Source: GCA-2731375 sp964590195 (lineage in GTDB: Bacteria > Pseudomonadota > Alphaproteobacteria > GCA-2731375). Taken from it: a stretch of 64,000 bases of DNA. The notes under the pieces were generated by a model. The model worked only from the letters and a program-made list of their open reading frames with translations, ran no database searches and was not told where the DNA came from. The stretch's first letter is position 1. Each line of letters starts with the position of its first letter. This document shows positions 33,883 to 42,728 of the stretch, piece by piece. The DNA is taken from the NCBI GenBank assembly GCA_964590195.1, contig CAZPWJ010000014.1, positions 15,688 through 79,687 on the forward strand, given 5' to 3'. Made by a program: the position numbers and the translations under genes.

Positions 33883-35169
33883 TTGATGCAGGCCATTGCC
33901 GTCGGTTGCGACTACGATAAAAATAATCCTATCTCGGTGGATACCGCGAACCGAATCTGGTCAGTGGTCATGGCGAATAGCGCGGCGGACGATGCCATCT
34001 GCGTCTTGGACTTTGATCAACATGGCGCCCGTTTCGAGGCCATGTCAAAGCGCCAAGGCGAGGAACGGGACGTCACCTACGTTGATGGCGATGCCGCGCT
34101 TTACCGCCGGCGGTGGAATGCGGCAGAAGTGAACTATACCGACCAAGATTACAAATTTGTCATTATTGTCTCGCCGCCGCATCTCTATGATTACATCACC
34201 CGCTTCGTGGATAACCATTTCGTTGGCGAGCCCATGGCCGTTCTGCCCTTTGTCTCGACAGGCACCCCGGATCCGGCCGTAATACCATTGCACTTCGCTG
34301 ATCCCACCCCGATTGTTGCGGTAAGTTATCCCAATGCCGGCGCCAACCGGTTCATTCCGGTCTTCTCCGCCCTGATGCGCCTGCTCTCGATCGATCAAGT
34401 TCCATTCGTCCTGCCCAATTCAAACCGTAGGTATATTCGCCGTCACAAAGCCAGCAAGCCGGTTGATGGAACCTTTTACGACGGCTATTTTCGCAATCTT
34501 ATCGACAATTTGGATGACTATTCCTGGGTCGAACTCCATGCGCCGGTTTCCAGCCATTTTCTAGCGTCACTCGCCGATACCAAGATTGTCCATCTCTGCC
34601 GTGATCCCCGGGACATAATGACATCCAGCAGTTTGCGCGGCATTTATGATAGTGTTGGTCGTGACACTACGGTGACCGAGGTTGTCAAAGAGAAGGCCTT
34701 TCGAGGTTTTCTCGCCGGTGGCGAGTATATGCATCCCCAGCAGGACTATTTCGGGCAAACGATGTCGTTTGCGGAAATCGCCGAGAGTTTCCGCGCCATC
34801 CAGGACTATGACAATATTTACGGCCTCAGGTTCGAGGATATTCGCTATCACCCGCGGGAAGCCTATCGCGACCTTTTGGCTTGGCTAGGTCTGGACAAGA
34901 TTGATCTGGCGCCCATCTCCGATCCGGTTCTCGATAGTGTCATCGAACTGGGGACCTTCGCCCATCAATCGGGTGGCAAATATGTTGAAGGCAAGGAAGA
35001 TGCGGTTTCGATCTTTAACGATGGCGGCCCGGCGATCAATTTGAGTTTGCGCAAGGGAATCAAAGGGGACTGGAAAAACCATTTCTCACCCGGCATCGTG
35101 GCCGAAGTGAAGCGCGTCGCCGGTGATCACATCGTCGCCATGGGTTACGAACAGGACATGAATTGGTAG
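33883..35169 (+). CDS. Sulfotransferase family protein with long N-terminal region
   Basis: A 428-residue protein whose C-terminal two thirds match PAPS-dependent sulfotransferases: 5'-phosphosulfate loop VSYPNAGANRF (147-157), 3'-phosphate site LCRDPRDIMTSSS (238-250), and the C-terminal RKGIKGDWKNHF (390-401). In the first loop Asn151 replaces the usual Lys/Arg and Ala152 the Ser. Residues 1-140 are not recognised; they contain a strand-rich stretch KFVIIVSPPHLYDYI. No signal or membrane segment. It directly follows the APS kinase and is probably translated from the same mRNA. The acceptor is unknown. Confidence 0.75.
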   Translation: MMQAIAVGCDYDKNNPISVDTANRIWSVVMANSAADDAICVLDFDQHGARFEAMSKRQGEERDVTYVDGDAALYRRRWNAAEVNYTDQDYKFVIIVSPPHLYDYITRFVDNHFVGEPMAVLPFVSTGTPDPAVIPLHFADPTPIVAVSYPNAGANRFIPVFSALMRLLSIDQVPFVLPNSNRRYIRRHKASKPVDGTFYDGYFRNLIDNLDDYSWVELHAPVSSHFLASLADTKIVHLCRDPRDIMTSSSLRGIYDSVGRDTTVTEVVKEKAFRGFLAGGEYMHPQQDYFGQTMSFAEIAESFRAIQDYDNIYGLRFEDIRYHPREAYRDLLAWLGLDKIDLAPISDPVLDSVIELGTFAHQSGGKYVEGKEDAVSIFNDGGPAINLSLRKGIKGDWKNHFSPGIVAEVKRVAGDHIVAMGYEQDMNW

Positions 35170-35187
35170 AATTGGTGTCTCTGAAAG

Positions 35188-35676
35188 CTATTTGACGGCG
35201 TAGCCCATTGCCTTCAGCTTGGCCATGGCGGCGGCGGCCACGGCGGCACCGTGTTTCTTGCCCCAGATCACGCCGGCCTGACGTCCGCCCAGCAAGATCG
35301 CCGGCGCCGCTTCGCGGGCCTTTTGCCCCAGGGGCGAGGCATGAAAGGCCAACAGTCCATCGATTTCCTCCGCCGTGAAGGTCTTGGCATAGACCGCCAC
35401 GATCAGGTCCAGAAACTCGTCCCGGCGCGCGGTTAGTTCAGCGGCAAAGGCATCCACGTAGGCATCGGCCATTTTGTTCGAGGCGCCGGGATGTCCGGCC
35501 AGAAAGCTTTTGCGGACCAGGGGGCGCTGGCGGTCGATCACCCCATCGGCCACGGCTTGGGCGCCATCCATCTCGATCAACTGGCGGATCTTGTCGTTGG
35601 TGCTCTGCCCCGCCTGCACCGGCAGTATCACGAGCAGAATGGCGAAAGACAACAGAACCATGGCAAAACGTTGCAT
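35188..35676 (-). CDS. DUF2059 family exported protein
   Basis: A 162-residue protein. Three in-frame ATGs lie within 12 bases; the third (35676) is chosen since GAGG precedes it by six bases. The N-terminus MQRFAMVLLSFAILLVIL is a signal peptide with cleavage after VQA. The mature part has the DUF2059 core AVYAKTFTAEEIDGLLAFHASPLG. Likely periplasmic; function unknown. It converges with the sulfotransferase. Confidence 0.8.
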   Translation of the reverse strand: MQRFAMVLLSFAILLVILPVQAGQSTNDKIRQLIEMDGAQAVADGVIDRQRPLVRKSFLAGHPGASNKMADAYVDAFAAELTARRDEFLDLIVAVYAKTFTAEEIDGLLAFHASPLGQKAREAAPAILLGGRQAGVIWGKKHGAAVAAAAMAKLKAMGYAVK

Positions 35677-35827
35677 GAGCATCCTCATTGGCTGAATAGA
35701 GTTCCTAAGCCGAACCTTAGAATCACACCACCCGGTTCAGGTCAAGAGCGCGTTGCGGCGCCGTTCCGGTTGCCATACGGTGGCATCGCAGTTGAGTATT
35801 CGGCCAGGCCAAAACGAGGAAGCCTTC

Positions 35828-36217
35828 ATGGCAAATCAGGAGCACGACAAAGCCGCGCATCTGGCGGCCTTTTCCAAGGCCTTCAACGGCAATGACGTAG
35901 CGGCGACGGCGGATCTGGTAACGGAGGACTTTGTCTGGATTTTCTACGAAGGCCCCGACAGCCCCGATGGCCGCGTCCTGCATGGCCCGGCGGCGGCCTG
36001 CGCAGCGGTGGTGGAACGCGCCGGGCAACTGAAGTCGCCGATCCGCTTTACCGAATCGGAGCAATTTCCCTGCGGCGAACGGATTTTCACCACCTATCGT
36101 GCCATGGGTGAATTCCACGCCACGGGGCCATTTGATGTACGTGCGGTTGATATCTACACCTTCCGCGGCGACAAGTTGGCGTCCAAGGATACCTACTGGA
36201 AAAAGATCGTCGACTAG
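35828..36217 (+). CDS. NTF2-like (SnoaL-type) family protein
   Basis: A 129-residue single-domain protein. The ATG at 35828 follows GAGGA; upstream codons back to 35753 are not credible. AAFSKAFNGNDVAATADLVTEDFVWIF, RIFTTYRAMGEFH and RAVDIYTFRGDKLASKDTYWK are typical of the NTF2 cone fold. Enzymatic role cannot be told. It is 14 bases upstream of the peptide deformylase gene and may share its transcript. Confidence 0.75.
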   Translation: MANQEHDKAAHLAAFSKAFNGNDVAATADLVTEDFVWIFYEGPDSPDGRVLHGPAAACAAVVERAGQLKSPIRFTESEQFPCGERIFTTYRAMGEFHATGPFDVRAVDIYTFRGDKLASKDTYWKKIVD

Positions 36218-36231
36218 GGCCATATAGGGCC

Positions 36232-36798
36232 ATGGCTATATTGAAAATCGCCCGCATGGGCCATCCCGTCCTGCGCCAGCCCGCCGAAGAGGTCAGCGAC
36301 CCGACGTCAGCGGAAATCCGCGCCCTGGCCAATGATATGCTGGAGACCATGATCGATGCGCCGGGCGTCGGGCTGGCGGCCCCGCAGGTGCACGTGCCCC
36401 TGCGCCTGGTGATTTTCCGCGTGCCCCTGACGGAAGTCGAGAACATGGCCGGGGGCGAGGCACCCTTGACCGTATTGATCAATCCGGTTCTCGAACCTCT
36501 GGGCGAGGAAATGGAAGAGAATTGGGAGGGCTGCCTGTCCCTGCCGGGCCTGCGCGGTCTGGTGCCCCGCCACAGTCAATTGCGCTATCATGGCGTGGGG
36601 CTGGATGGGGAAATCATCGACCGCACCGTGGATGGCTTTCATGCCCGCGTGGTGCAGCATGAATGCGACCACCTCGATGGTATCCTCTATCCACAGCGCA
36701 TGCGCGATTTGACCGGCCTGATTTTTGAGAGCGAGATGCGCCACGTCATCGCCGAAGCCCGCGCCAGGGAACAGGCCGAAACAAAGGCGGAAGACTGA
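36232..36798 (+). CDS. def: Peptide deformylase
   Basis: A 188-residue metallo-amidase that removes the formyl group from nascent proteins. The three motifs are GVGLAAPQV, EGCLSLPGL with metal ligand Cys101, and QHECDHLDG with His143, Glu144 and His147. The spacing is that of bacterial type 1 enzymes, although the C-terminus is longer and charged (EARAREQAETKAED). Since fmt is not adjacent, this may be one of several deformylases. The stop overlaps the COQ9 start. Confidence 0.92.
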   Translation: MAILKIARMGHPVLRQPAEEVSDPTSAEIRALANDMLETMIDAPGVGLAAPQVHVPLRLVIFRVPLTEVENMAGGEAPLTVLINPVLEPLGEEMEENWEGCLSLPGLRGLVPRHSQLRYHGVGLDGEIIDRTVDGFHARVVQHECDHLDGILYPQRMRDLTGLIFESEMRHVIAEARAREQAETKAED

Positions 36799-37481
36799 TG
36801 AACGATAAAAGCAGCGAAACCAGGGACGAAGCCCGACGGGCCATTTTGGATGGCGCCTTGCGCGCCGTGCCCTTTGATGGCTGGTCCATGGCCGCCGTGA
36901 CCGCCGGCATAGAGGCTGCGGTCCGCGCCGGCATTGACCCGGTACAGGCGCGAGCGGCCTTTCCCGGCGGCGCGGCACAACTGCTGCGATTCTTCATGGC
37001 CGAAGCGGACCGCGAAATGGTGGCCCGGGCCGAAGCCCTTGGCCTGGCCGACGGCCCCGTGCGGGAGCGGATCAGCGGCATTGTGCGCCTGCGCCTGGAA
37101 AGCCTGGCGCCGCATAAAGAGAGCATTCGCCGTGCCTTGACCCTGCAGCTGCTGCCGGGCCGCCGGCCGAGTGCCATGCGCGGTCTGTACCACACGGTTG
37201 ACGCCATCTGGCGGGCCGCCGGCGACAGCAGTGTCGATTTTAATTTTTACAGCAAGCGGGCTTTGCTGGCGGCAGTCTATGGCAGCACGTTGCTGCACTG
37301 GCTGGACGACACATCGGATGATTGCACCGAGACATGGGAATTCCTGGACCGCCGTATCGCCAATACTCTGCGCATCGGCAAGATCAGGCGCCGGACCGAG
37401 AAACTTCTGTACTGCATCCCCTCGCCCCTGCCCACCCTAGCGCGGCTGCGTTATGGGCCAAGCGCCCGGCAGGAAGCATAG
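36798..37481 (+). CDS. COQ9 family ubiquinone biosynthesis protein
   Basis: A 227-residue TetR-fold protein without a DNA-binding function. ILDGALRAVPFDGWSMAAV, FPGGAAQLLRFFMAEADREM and the C-terminal YGSTLLHWLDDTSDDCTETWEFLDRRI are the family marks. COQ9 binds lipid and helps COQ7-type hydroxylases in ubiquinone synthesis, and is an alphaproteobacterial/mitochondrial protein. It overlaps def by one base, so translation is coupled. Confidence 0.9.
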   Translation: MNDKSSETRDEARRAILDGALRAVPFDGWSMAAVTAGIEAAVRAGIDPVQARAAFPGGAAQLLRFFMAEADREMVARAEALGLADGPVRERISGIVRLRLESLAPHKESIRRALTLQLLPGRRPSAMRGLYHTVDAIWRAAGDSSVDFNFYSKRALLAAVYGSTLLHWLDDTSDDCTETWEFLDRRIANTLRIGKIRRRTEKLLYCIPSPLPTLARLRYGPSARQEA

Positions 37482-37513
37482 AACGCCAATATTGCGATTA
37501 GCCGCGGCTTGCT

Positions 37514-38152
37514 CTAGTTGTCGGGCGTCTTCAGGGTCCATTCCACGGTATGACGCAGGACCTTGCCCAAGGCCCGGTCGAACGCCTTGATGACCTGCCG
37601 CATCTCGGTGCCTTCCGACTTGATGGCCGCTTCAAAGGTTTTCGAGGCGATGATTGCGCGCTGGGGCAGTTTCACCAACTTGGCATTCAGGCGCACCCGC
37701 GCGGTGGGGGCATCACCGGCTTTGAAATATTCCGCCTGAAATTCACGCATCTCGGTCTTTAGATTGTAGTCGGAACGCAGGCCAATGGCCTTGCGGCCCA
37801 CGGCGACAATGGCGCCGCTGTTTTCGAAGCTTTCCACCAGCAGGGTCTGTAACATGCGCGGGGCCCGTTCCGTCCAGCGGGCGCGGGCGAAATATTTCAA
37901 TTCCGTGGCCGAGGCGCGCAAGGCGATGCGGTCAACGTTGAGGCCGCCGGAGGCGACCGGTTCCTCCACCACCAACTGCCATTTAACCTGGGGCAGGCCT
38001 CCAGCGAAGGTGCTCTTAGGTGTCAGGGTATAAAGGTTCGGCGGTGGGCCACCCAGCGATGGCAACAGGCCATCGCAACCCAGCAGGCCAAATGCAGCCG
38101 ACGTCAGGCAAATCCACGCCAGGCATTTTTTTCTAAGATCTGTCATCGTCAT
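37514..38152 (-). CDS. ABC-type transport auxiliary lipoprotein (PqiC/ABC_trans_aux type)
   Basis: A 212-residue lipoprotein. The signal peptide ends in the lipobox FGLLGC, with acylated Cys at residue 26. The body (LYTLTPKSTFAGGLPQVKWQLVVEEP, RIALRASATELKYFARARWTE, AIVAVGRKAIGLRSDYNLKTEMREF) is that of outer-membrane partners of MCE transporters. It overlaps the MCE gene by four bases, completing a permease-ATPase-MCE-lipoprotein operon. Confidence 0.88.
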   Translation of the reverse strand: MTMTDLRKKCLAWICLTSAAFGLLGCDGLLPSLGGPPPNLYTLTPKSTFAGGLPQVKWQLVVEEPVASGGLNVDRIALRASATELKYFARARWTERAPRMLQTLLVESFENSGAIVAVGRKAIGLRSDYNLKTEMREFQAEYFKAGDAPTARVRLNAKLVKLPQRAIIASKTFEAAIKSEGTEMRQVIKAFDRALGKVLRHTVEWTLKTPDN

Positions 38153-39138
38153 TGTTCCGCCTCGAATCCGCCACCTTGGTCACCAAAAAGAAATTGCGCC
38201 GGGTCGCTTTGCAGGTCCTCGATCAACAGGGTCGCGGAGGCGATCAACACCCGCGCCTCTTCCAGGAACCGGGTCAGTTCCAGCAAGCCATCGTTGGAGA
38301 AAGCCGACAACCCCTCGCGGTTTTCCGCCACCAGGGTATTGAATTCCTTGCCCACGGCCTCGAACTCTTTCGAGGCGGCGCTGATATCCAGGAATGTCTG
38401 GCGCAACTCCTGCTCCATCAAACCATCCGCCGTGCTCAGGGTGCCCCGGGCTACCGACAGGGTGGCGTCGGCGCCATCGATCAGGCTGCTCAACCGGCCC
38501 ATCAACTTGTTGGTCTTGCCGGCGATTTGTTCCAGATCAACGAGCAACCGCTCCACCTCCGGTCCGCGCTTGGCCAGACGGCCGCTCAGATCATCCACAT
38601 TGGACAGAATGTTTGCAAAGGTCTCGCGGTTATCCTCGTTGACCAGCTTGGTCACTCCGTCAATCAGGACAATGGCCCGGTTGATCAATTCCGGCGCGCC
38701 GGCAAAAAAGGCCTGGATCGCCGAACGCTCCGATTGCAATCGCGGCAAGGCGCCGGTCGGCCCGAACCTTGGCGGTCCCGCCGCCGCCGTACCGCCGCGC
38801 AGCTGGATGAAGGCAACGCCGGTGATGCCCTGCAATTCAAGTTTCGCCACGGTATCGGCACGGACCGGCGTATCGCGCGCCACTTCCAAAGTGACGAGAA
38901 CCTTTGAAGGGTCCTCCCTGGCGATTTCAATGGCCGTCACGACGCCAACGGGAATACCGTTGTAACGCACGTCGCCACCCAGCGACAGGCCCGAAACCGC
39001 TTCCTCGAAAGCGACCTGGTAGTAGGCGAATTCCTGATCTATTTCGATCTTCGCCAGCCACAAGACAAAGCCGAACAAGCCAAGAACCACGATCAGTACG
39101 AATGATCCGATCACCACATGATTGGCCCGTGTTTCCAT
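38149..39138 (-). CDS. MCE/MlaD domain protein
   Basis: A 329-residue inner-membrane-anchored protein. The start at 39138, three bases after the ATPase stop, is used rather than an unsupported extension. One N-terminal transmembrane helix (VVIGSFVLIVVLGLFGFVL) precedes the MCE domain (VSGLSLGGDVRYNGIPVGVV, LQGITGVAFIQLRGG) and a long helical tail. The tail is far longer than in E. coli MlaD (about 183 residues), as in PqiB/LetB-like or alphaproteobacterial types, and may form a periplasmic tube for lipids. Confidence 0.9.
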   Translation of the reverse strand: METRANHVVIGSFVLIVVLGLFGFVLWLAKIEIDQEFAYYQVAFEEAVSGLSLGGDVRYNGIPVGVVTAIEIAREDPSKVLVTLEVARDTPVRADTVAKLELQGITGVAFIQLRGGTAAAGPPRFGPTGALPRLQSERSAIQAFFAGAPELINRAIVLIDGVTKLVNEDNRETFANILSNVDDLSGRLAKRGPEVERLLVDLEQIAGKTNKLMGRLSSLIDGADATLSVARGTLSTADGLMEQELRQTFLDISAASKEFEAVGKEFNTLVAENREGLSAFSNDGLLELTRFLEEARVLIASATLLIEDLQSDPAQFLFGDQGGGFEAEQ

Positions 39139-39140
39139 TT

Positions 39141-39932
39141 TTAGGTGCTCACCTCTTCCAACAGCTCGTCTTTTTGGGGCTGTGCCGCGCGGGCCCTGGG
39201 GCCATGAAAATATTCCTGCAACCAAGGGTGTTCGTGGCGCAACATATCAGCCATGGGCCCGACCACCAAAACACGCTTCTCGGCCAATACCGCGATGCGG
39301 TCACAGATGGCATGCAGGCTGTCCAGATCATGGGTTACCATGAACACCGTCAGGCCCAGATTGACCTGCAGGCGCCGGATCAATTGATCAAAGTTCGCCG
39401 CCCCGATGGGATCGAGTCCGGCGGTCGGCTCGTCAAGGAAAATCAAATCCGGATCCAGGGCCAGACTGCGGGCCAGGCCGGCCCGCTTGCGCATGCCGCC
39501 GGACAATTCCGAAGGGTATTTCGATCCCGCCTCGGGCGGCAGGCCGACCATGGCGATCTTCAGGGCGGCGATTTCGTCACGCAGCCGCGCCGGCATGCCA
39601 AGATGCTCTTTCATGGGCACCTCGATATTCTGCGCCACGGTCAAGGATGAGAACAAGGCCCCGTCCTGGAACAGCACGCCCCAACGCTGTTCCACCGCCA
39701 GGCGTTCTTCCGGCGTGATCCCGGCCAAATCCCGGCCGAACACCTCGATGCGGCCGGCGGCGGGGCGGTTAAGGCCGATGATGGTCCGCAACAGCACCGA
39801 TTTACCCGTGCCCGAGCCGCCGACGATGCCCAGAATCTCGCCCCGGCGCACCTCCAGATCCAGGCCGTCGTGAATAACCTGATCGCCGAATTGGGTTCTA
39901 AGGCCCTCCACGCGGATAATGGCATCATCCAT
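39141..39932 (-). CDS. Lipid-transport ABC ATPase (MlaF type)
   Basis: A 263-residue ATPase: Walker A GGSGTGKSV (about 37-45), signature LSGGMRKRAGLARSL, Walker B LIFLDEPTAGLDPIG, switch His in VTHDLDS. It energises the STAS-MlaE permease three bases upstream. The C-terminal extension EYFHGPRARAAQPQKDELL resembles the MlaF tail that contacts a partner subunit. Third gene order permease-ATPase-MCE-lipoprotein is intact. Confidence 0.92.
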   Translation of the reverse strand: MDDAIIRVEGLRTQFGDQVIHDGLDLEVRRGEILGIVGGSGTGKSVLLRTIIGLNRPAAGRIEVFGRDLAGITPEERLAVEQRWGVLFQDGALFSSLTVAQNIEVPMKEHLGMPARLRDEIAALKIAMVGLPPEAGSKYPSELSGGMRKRAGLARSLALDPDLIFLDEPTAGLDPIGAANFDQLIRRLQVNLGLTVFMVTHDLDSLHAICDRIAVLAEKRVLVVGPMADMLRHEHPWLQEYFHGPRARAAQPQKDELLEEVST

Positions 39933-39935
39933 GTT

Positions 39936-41066
39936 CTAGACCCCCACGGCGGCGAAGAAGATCGAGAACATGGCATCAACCACGATCACCAGGAAGATAC
40001 CGGTGACAACCGAACGGGTGGTCTGCTGGCCGACGCTTTCGGCGCTTCGGGTGACCCGCAAACCCTCCAGACAGCCGACCATGGCGATCAGAAAGGCAAA
40101 AAACGGCGCCTTGATGATGCCGACCCAGAACGACCAGAGCGAAACCGCGTCCTGCAGCCGCTCGAGATACAGGCCAGGCGATATATCCAGAGCCGCCCAG
40201 CACATCAGCATACCGCCGAACAGGCCCAGCATGTCGGCGAAGAAAGCCAGCAAGGGCAGCGTGATGACCAGGGCCAGAACCCTGGGCAGGACCAGCACCT
40301 CCATGGGGTCGAGGCCCAGGGTGCGCATGGCGTCCACTTCCTCGTTCACCACCATGGAGCCGATCTCAGCCGTGAAGGCGCTACCCGAACGGCCGGCGAC
40401 AACGATGGCGGTCAACAGAATGGCGATCTCGCGCAGTACCGAGACGGCGATCAGGTTGACCACGAAAATCTCGGCGCCGAAGCGTTGCAATTGCGTCGCG
40501 CCTTGGTAGGCCAGCACCACGCCGATCAAAAAGGAAATCAGGCCGACGATGGGCAGGGCGTTAAAGCCGACCTTTTCCATATGATAGACCAGGGACACCA
40601 GACGCAGGCGACTGGGGTGGCGCAGGCTGCGTGCCAGGCTGACCAGCAACAGACCCAGAAACGCCACCTGCTCCTTTGCCTCGACACCGACATCGATGGC
40701 GCCTCGGCCCACCCGCTCCAGCACGGCCAACAGGGCGGCTGGCCGCGGCGGTTCAATCTCGGCCGGCTGATCGTTGGCGGCCACCTGTTCCAGCATGGTC
40801 TGATAGGCCGGCGTCAGGCCGCTGAAATCAGCCCGGCCGCCGCCCATCCGGAAGCTCTTCAGGGTGCGGTACAACAACCAGGCCCCGGCGGTATCCAGGC
40901 GTTCAACCTCGCCCAGGTCGAGCACCACCGGCATATTGTCCGCTGGCGCGAGCCCCTGCAGTTGAAGGTCCAGCCGCGTCACATTGCGGGCATCCCAATG
41001 GCCTCCGGCCTGCAACAGCATCGTGCCGCCCTCGCCTGCCGCTGTTTTCAGCCATCCTTCGGCCAT
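39936..41066 (-). CDS. MlaE-type permease with N-terminal STAS domain
   Basis: A 376-residue protein. Residues ~20-100 form a STAS-like domain (MPVVLDLGEVERLDTAGAWLL), which in E. coli is the separate protein MlaB; the fusion is common in alphaproteobacteria. From about residue 155 five or six membrane helices follow with the MlaE signatures LISFLIGVVLAYQGATQL and AGRSGSAFTAEIGSM, VNEEVDAMRTLGLDP. It forms the membrane channel of the phospholipid transporter. The start at 41066 is chosen for GAGG upstream and the reasonable N-terminus. Confidence 0.9.
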   Translation of the reverse strand: MAEGWLKTAAGEGGTMLLQAGGHWDARNVTRLDLQLQGLAPADNMPVVLDLGEVERLDTAGAWLLYRTLKSFRMGGGRADFSGLTPAYQTMLEQVAANDQPAEIEPPRPAALLAVLERVGRGAIDVGVEAKEQVAFLGLLLVSLARSLRHPSRLRLVSLVYHMEKVGFNALPIVGLISFLIGVVLAYQGATQLQRFGAEIFVVNLIAVSVLREIAILLTAIVVAGRSGSAFTAEIGSMVVNEEVDAMRTLGLDPMEVLVLPRVLALVITLPLLAFFADMLGLFGGMLMCWAALDISPGLYLERLQDAVSLWSFWVGIIKAPFFAFLIAMVGCLEGLRVTRSAESVGQQTTRSVVTGIFLVIVVDAMFSIFFAAVGV

Positions 41067-41169
41067 GCGCCTCAAATTCCTATTTCTCTGCACGCCAACG
41101 TGGCATGGCACGGGGTTATCAGGCAAGATGGGCGGCAGGAAAAAAATGTCCACAACACCCGGAGCCGAG

Positions 41170-41964
41170 ATGCCTAAATTCGCCGCCAATCTGACCGTTC
41201 TTTTTACCGAAATGCCGGACAAGGAACGCTATGCCGCCGCCGCCAAGGCCGGCTTCAAGGGCGTGGAAAGCCTGTTTCCCTACGTCCACGGCGCGGCTGA
41301 CTTGAAGGACTGGCTGGGCGCGAACGGTCTGGAAATGGTCTTGATCAATGCGCCCGCCGGCGATTGGAGCAACGGCGAGAGGGGCCTGACCTGCCTGCCT
41401 GACCGCAAAACGGAATTCCGCGACGGCATCGGCCAGGCCATCGAGTATGCCCTGGCCCTTGGCTGCCCAAGGATCCATGCCGTTGCCGGCCTGGCGCCCG
41501 AGGGCGGCCCGGCCCGCACTGCTTATGAAGATACCTATAGAGAGAACCTGGCCTGGGCGGCGGATCAACTGGCACCGCACGGCCTGGACCTGATGATGGA
41601 GCCCATTAACGGCAAACGCGATGTGCCGGGCATGTTCCTGCAAACCACCAGCCAGGCCAGAGGCATCATGGCCGAGCTGGGACGGCCAAACCTGCGCCTG
41701 CAGTTCGACGTCTATCATGTGCAGATCATGGAGGGCGATCTGGTGCACCGATTCGAGGACTGCCTGCCCGATATCGGCCATGTGCAAATCGCCAATCCGC
41801 CTGACCGGCGGGAGCCGGACGAGGGCGAGATCAATTTTCCCTATCTGTTCAACGCCATTGATGCGGCCGGCTACGACGGCTGGATCGGCTGCGAATATAA
41901 TCCCCGCGCCGGCACCGCCGCCGGCCTCGGATGGGGCGCGGACCATGGCCTGACAACGGGCTAG
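41170..41964 (+). CDS. Hydroxypyruvate isomerase family TIM-barrel protein
   Basis: A 264-residue xylose-isomerase-like barrel. MPKFAANLTVLFTEMPDKERY, FKGVESLFPY, LEPINGKRDVPGMFL read here as MMEPINGKRD, QFDVYHVQIMEGDL and IGCEYNPRAGTAAGLGW are the metal-binding and substrate regions of Hyi/OtnI. It may interconvert hydroxypyruvate and tartronate semialdehyde, or 2-oxo-tetronate. GGAG lies five bases before the start. Divergent from the lipid transport operon. Confidence 0.88.
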   Translation: MPKFAANLTVLFTEMPDKERYAAAAKAGFKGVESLFPYVHGAADLKDWLGANGLEMVLINAPAGDWSNGERGLTCLPDRKTEFRDGIGQAIEYALALGCPRIHAVAGLAPEGGPARTAYEDTYRENLAWAADQLAPHGLDLMMEPINGKRDVPGMFLQTTSQARGIMAELGRPNLRLQFDVYHVQIMEGDLVHRFEDCLPDIGHVQIANPPDRREPDEGEINFPYLFNAIDAAGYDGWIGCEYNPRAGTAAGLGWGADHGLTTG

Positions 41965-41998
41965 TGTTCTGAGCCAGTCCCCAAACCAGATACTGCTA

Positions 41999-42589
41999 TT
42001 GCTGCCTTCCCTTGGCGCGGCGCTATTGTTTCTGTTGAGCCGGCACCGGGCGCCCTATCCCGGCAGCCCATTGATCAAGGCATCGGCTTGCGCGCTGTTG
42101 GCGGTGCTGGCTATTCCCGCCGCGCCCCTGCTGGCCCTGGCGTTGGCTCTCTCGGCATTGGGTGATTGGTTCCTGGCCTTGCGCCATGAGCGGCATTTTC
42201 TGCATGGCCTGATCGCTTTTTTGTTGGCGCACCTTGTCTATACGGCGATCTTCGCCCAGGCCTGGGGCCCATCTGCGGCCGGCTTTTGTGGCGCGGGGGC
42301 GGTAATGCTGGCGGGAATCGCCTTGGCGGCCTGGCTTTATCCCAGCCTGGGCAAAATGCGGCGTCCGGTACTTGTTTATACATTTGTCATCGTTGGCATG
42401 GCTGTCATGGCCATGCTGACGGATTATTCCGCCGGTTTGCTGGTGCCGGGCGCACTGTTGTTTATGTTTTCCGACAGCTGTATCGCCATCCGCCGGTTCA
42501 AATTCGACTTCCCATTCAGCGGCGAACTGACCTGGGCAACATACTATGGCGGCCAATCTCTAATGTTTCTCGCGGTCATGAACGGCTAA
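41999..42589 (+). CDS. YhhN family membrane protein (lysoplasmalogenase-like)
   Basis: About 196 residues with seven or eight hydrophobic helices. ALSALGDWFLALRHERHFLHG, AFLLAHLVYTAIF and LFMFSDSCIAIRRF are the YhhN/TMEM86 signature regions with the conserved acidic residues. Eukaryotic homologues cleave the vinyl ether bond of lysoplasmalogens. The start is uncertain: the first candidate is TTG at 41999 with no ribosome site, and a non-ATG start further up (CTG at 41969) is possible since the frame is open there. Confidence 0.8.
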   Translation: MLPSLGAALLFLLSRHRAPYPGSPLIKASACALLAVLAIPAAPLLALALALSALGDWFLALRHERHFLHGLIAFLLAHLVYTAIFAQAWGPSAAGFCGAGAVMLAGIALAAWLYPSLGKMRRPVLVYTFVIVGMAVMAMLTDYSAGLLVPGALLFMFSDSCIAIRRFKFDFPFSGELTWATYYGGQSLMFLAVMNG

Positions 42590-42657
42590 TTTCCATACCT
42601 CAAGGCCCGATTCCAGGCCTATCTGAAAAAAATCATACAATTTCCTGAATTTAGACG

Positions 42658-42687
42658 TTGACGTAACGTCCTTAACAACATTGTAAT
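42658..42687 (+). promoter_or_regulatory. Candidate sigma-70-type promoter of the TRAP operon
   Basis: TTGACG (42658-42663) and TGTAAT (42682-42687) are separated by 18 bases, placing a start near 42694, about 35 bases before the transporter start codon. Both boxes differ from consensus in one position. Confidence 0.45.
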
Positions 42688-42728
42688 GGCGGCGACTTCA
42701 ACCTACGGAAATGTTCAGGGAGGCTATC

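Noticed and set aside
39870..41177. 435-codon plus-strand open frame across the MlaE-type permease
   Set aside because: Gln/His-rich antisense shadow of membrane helices; no domain recognised.
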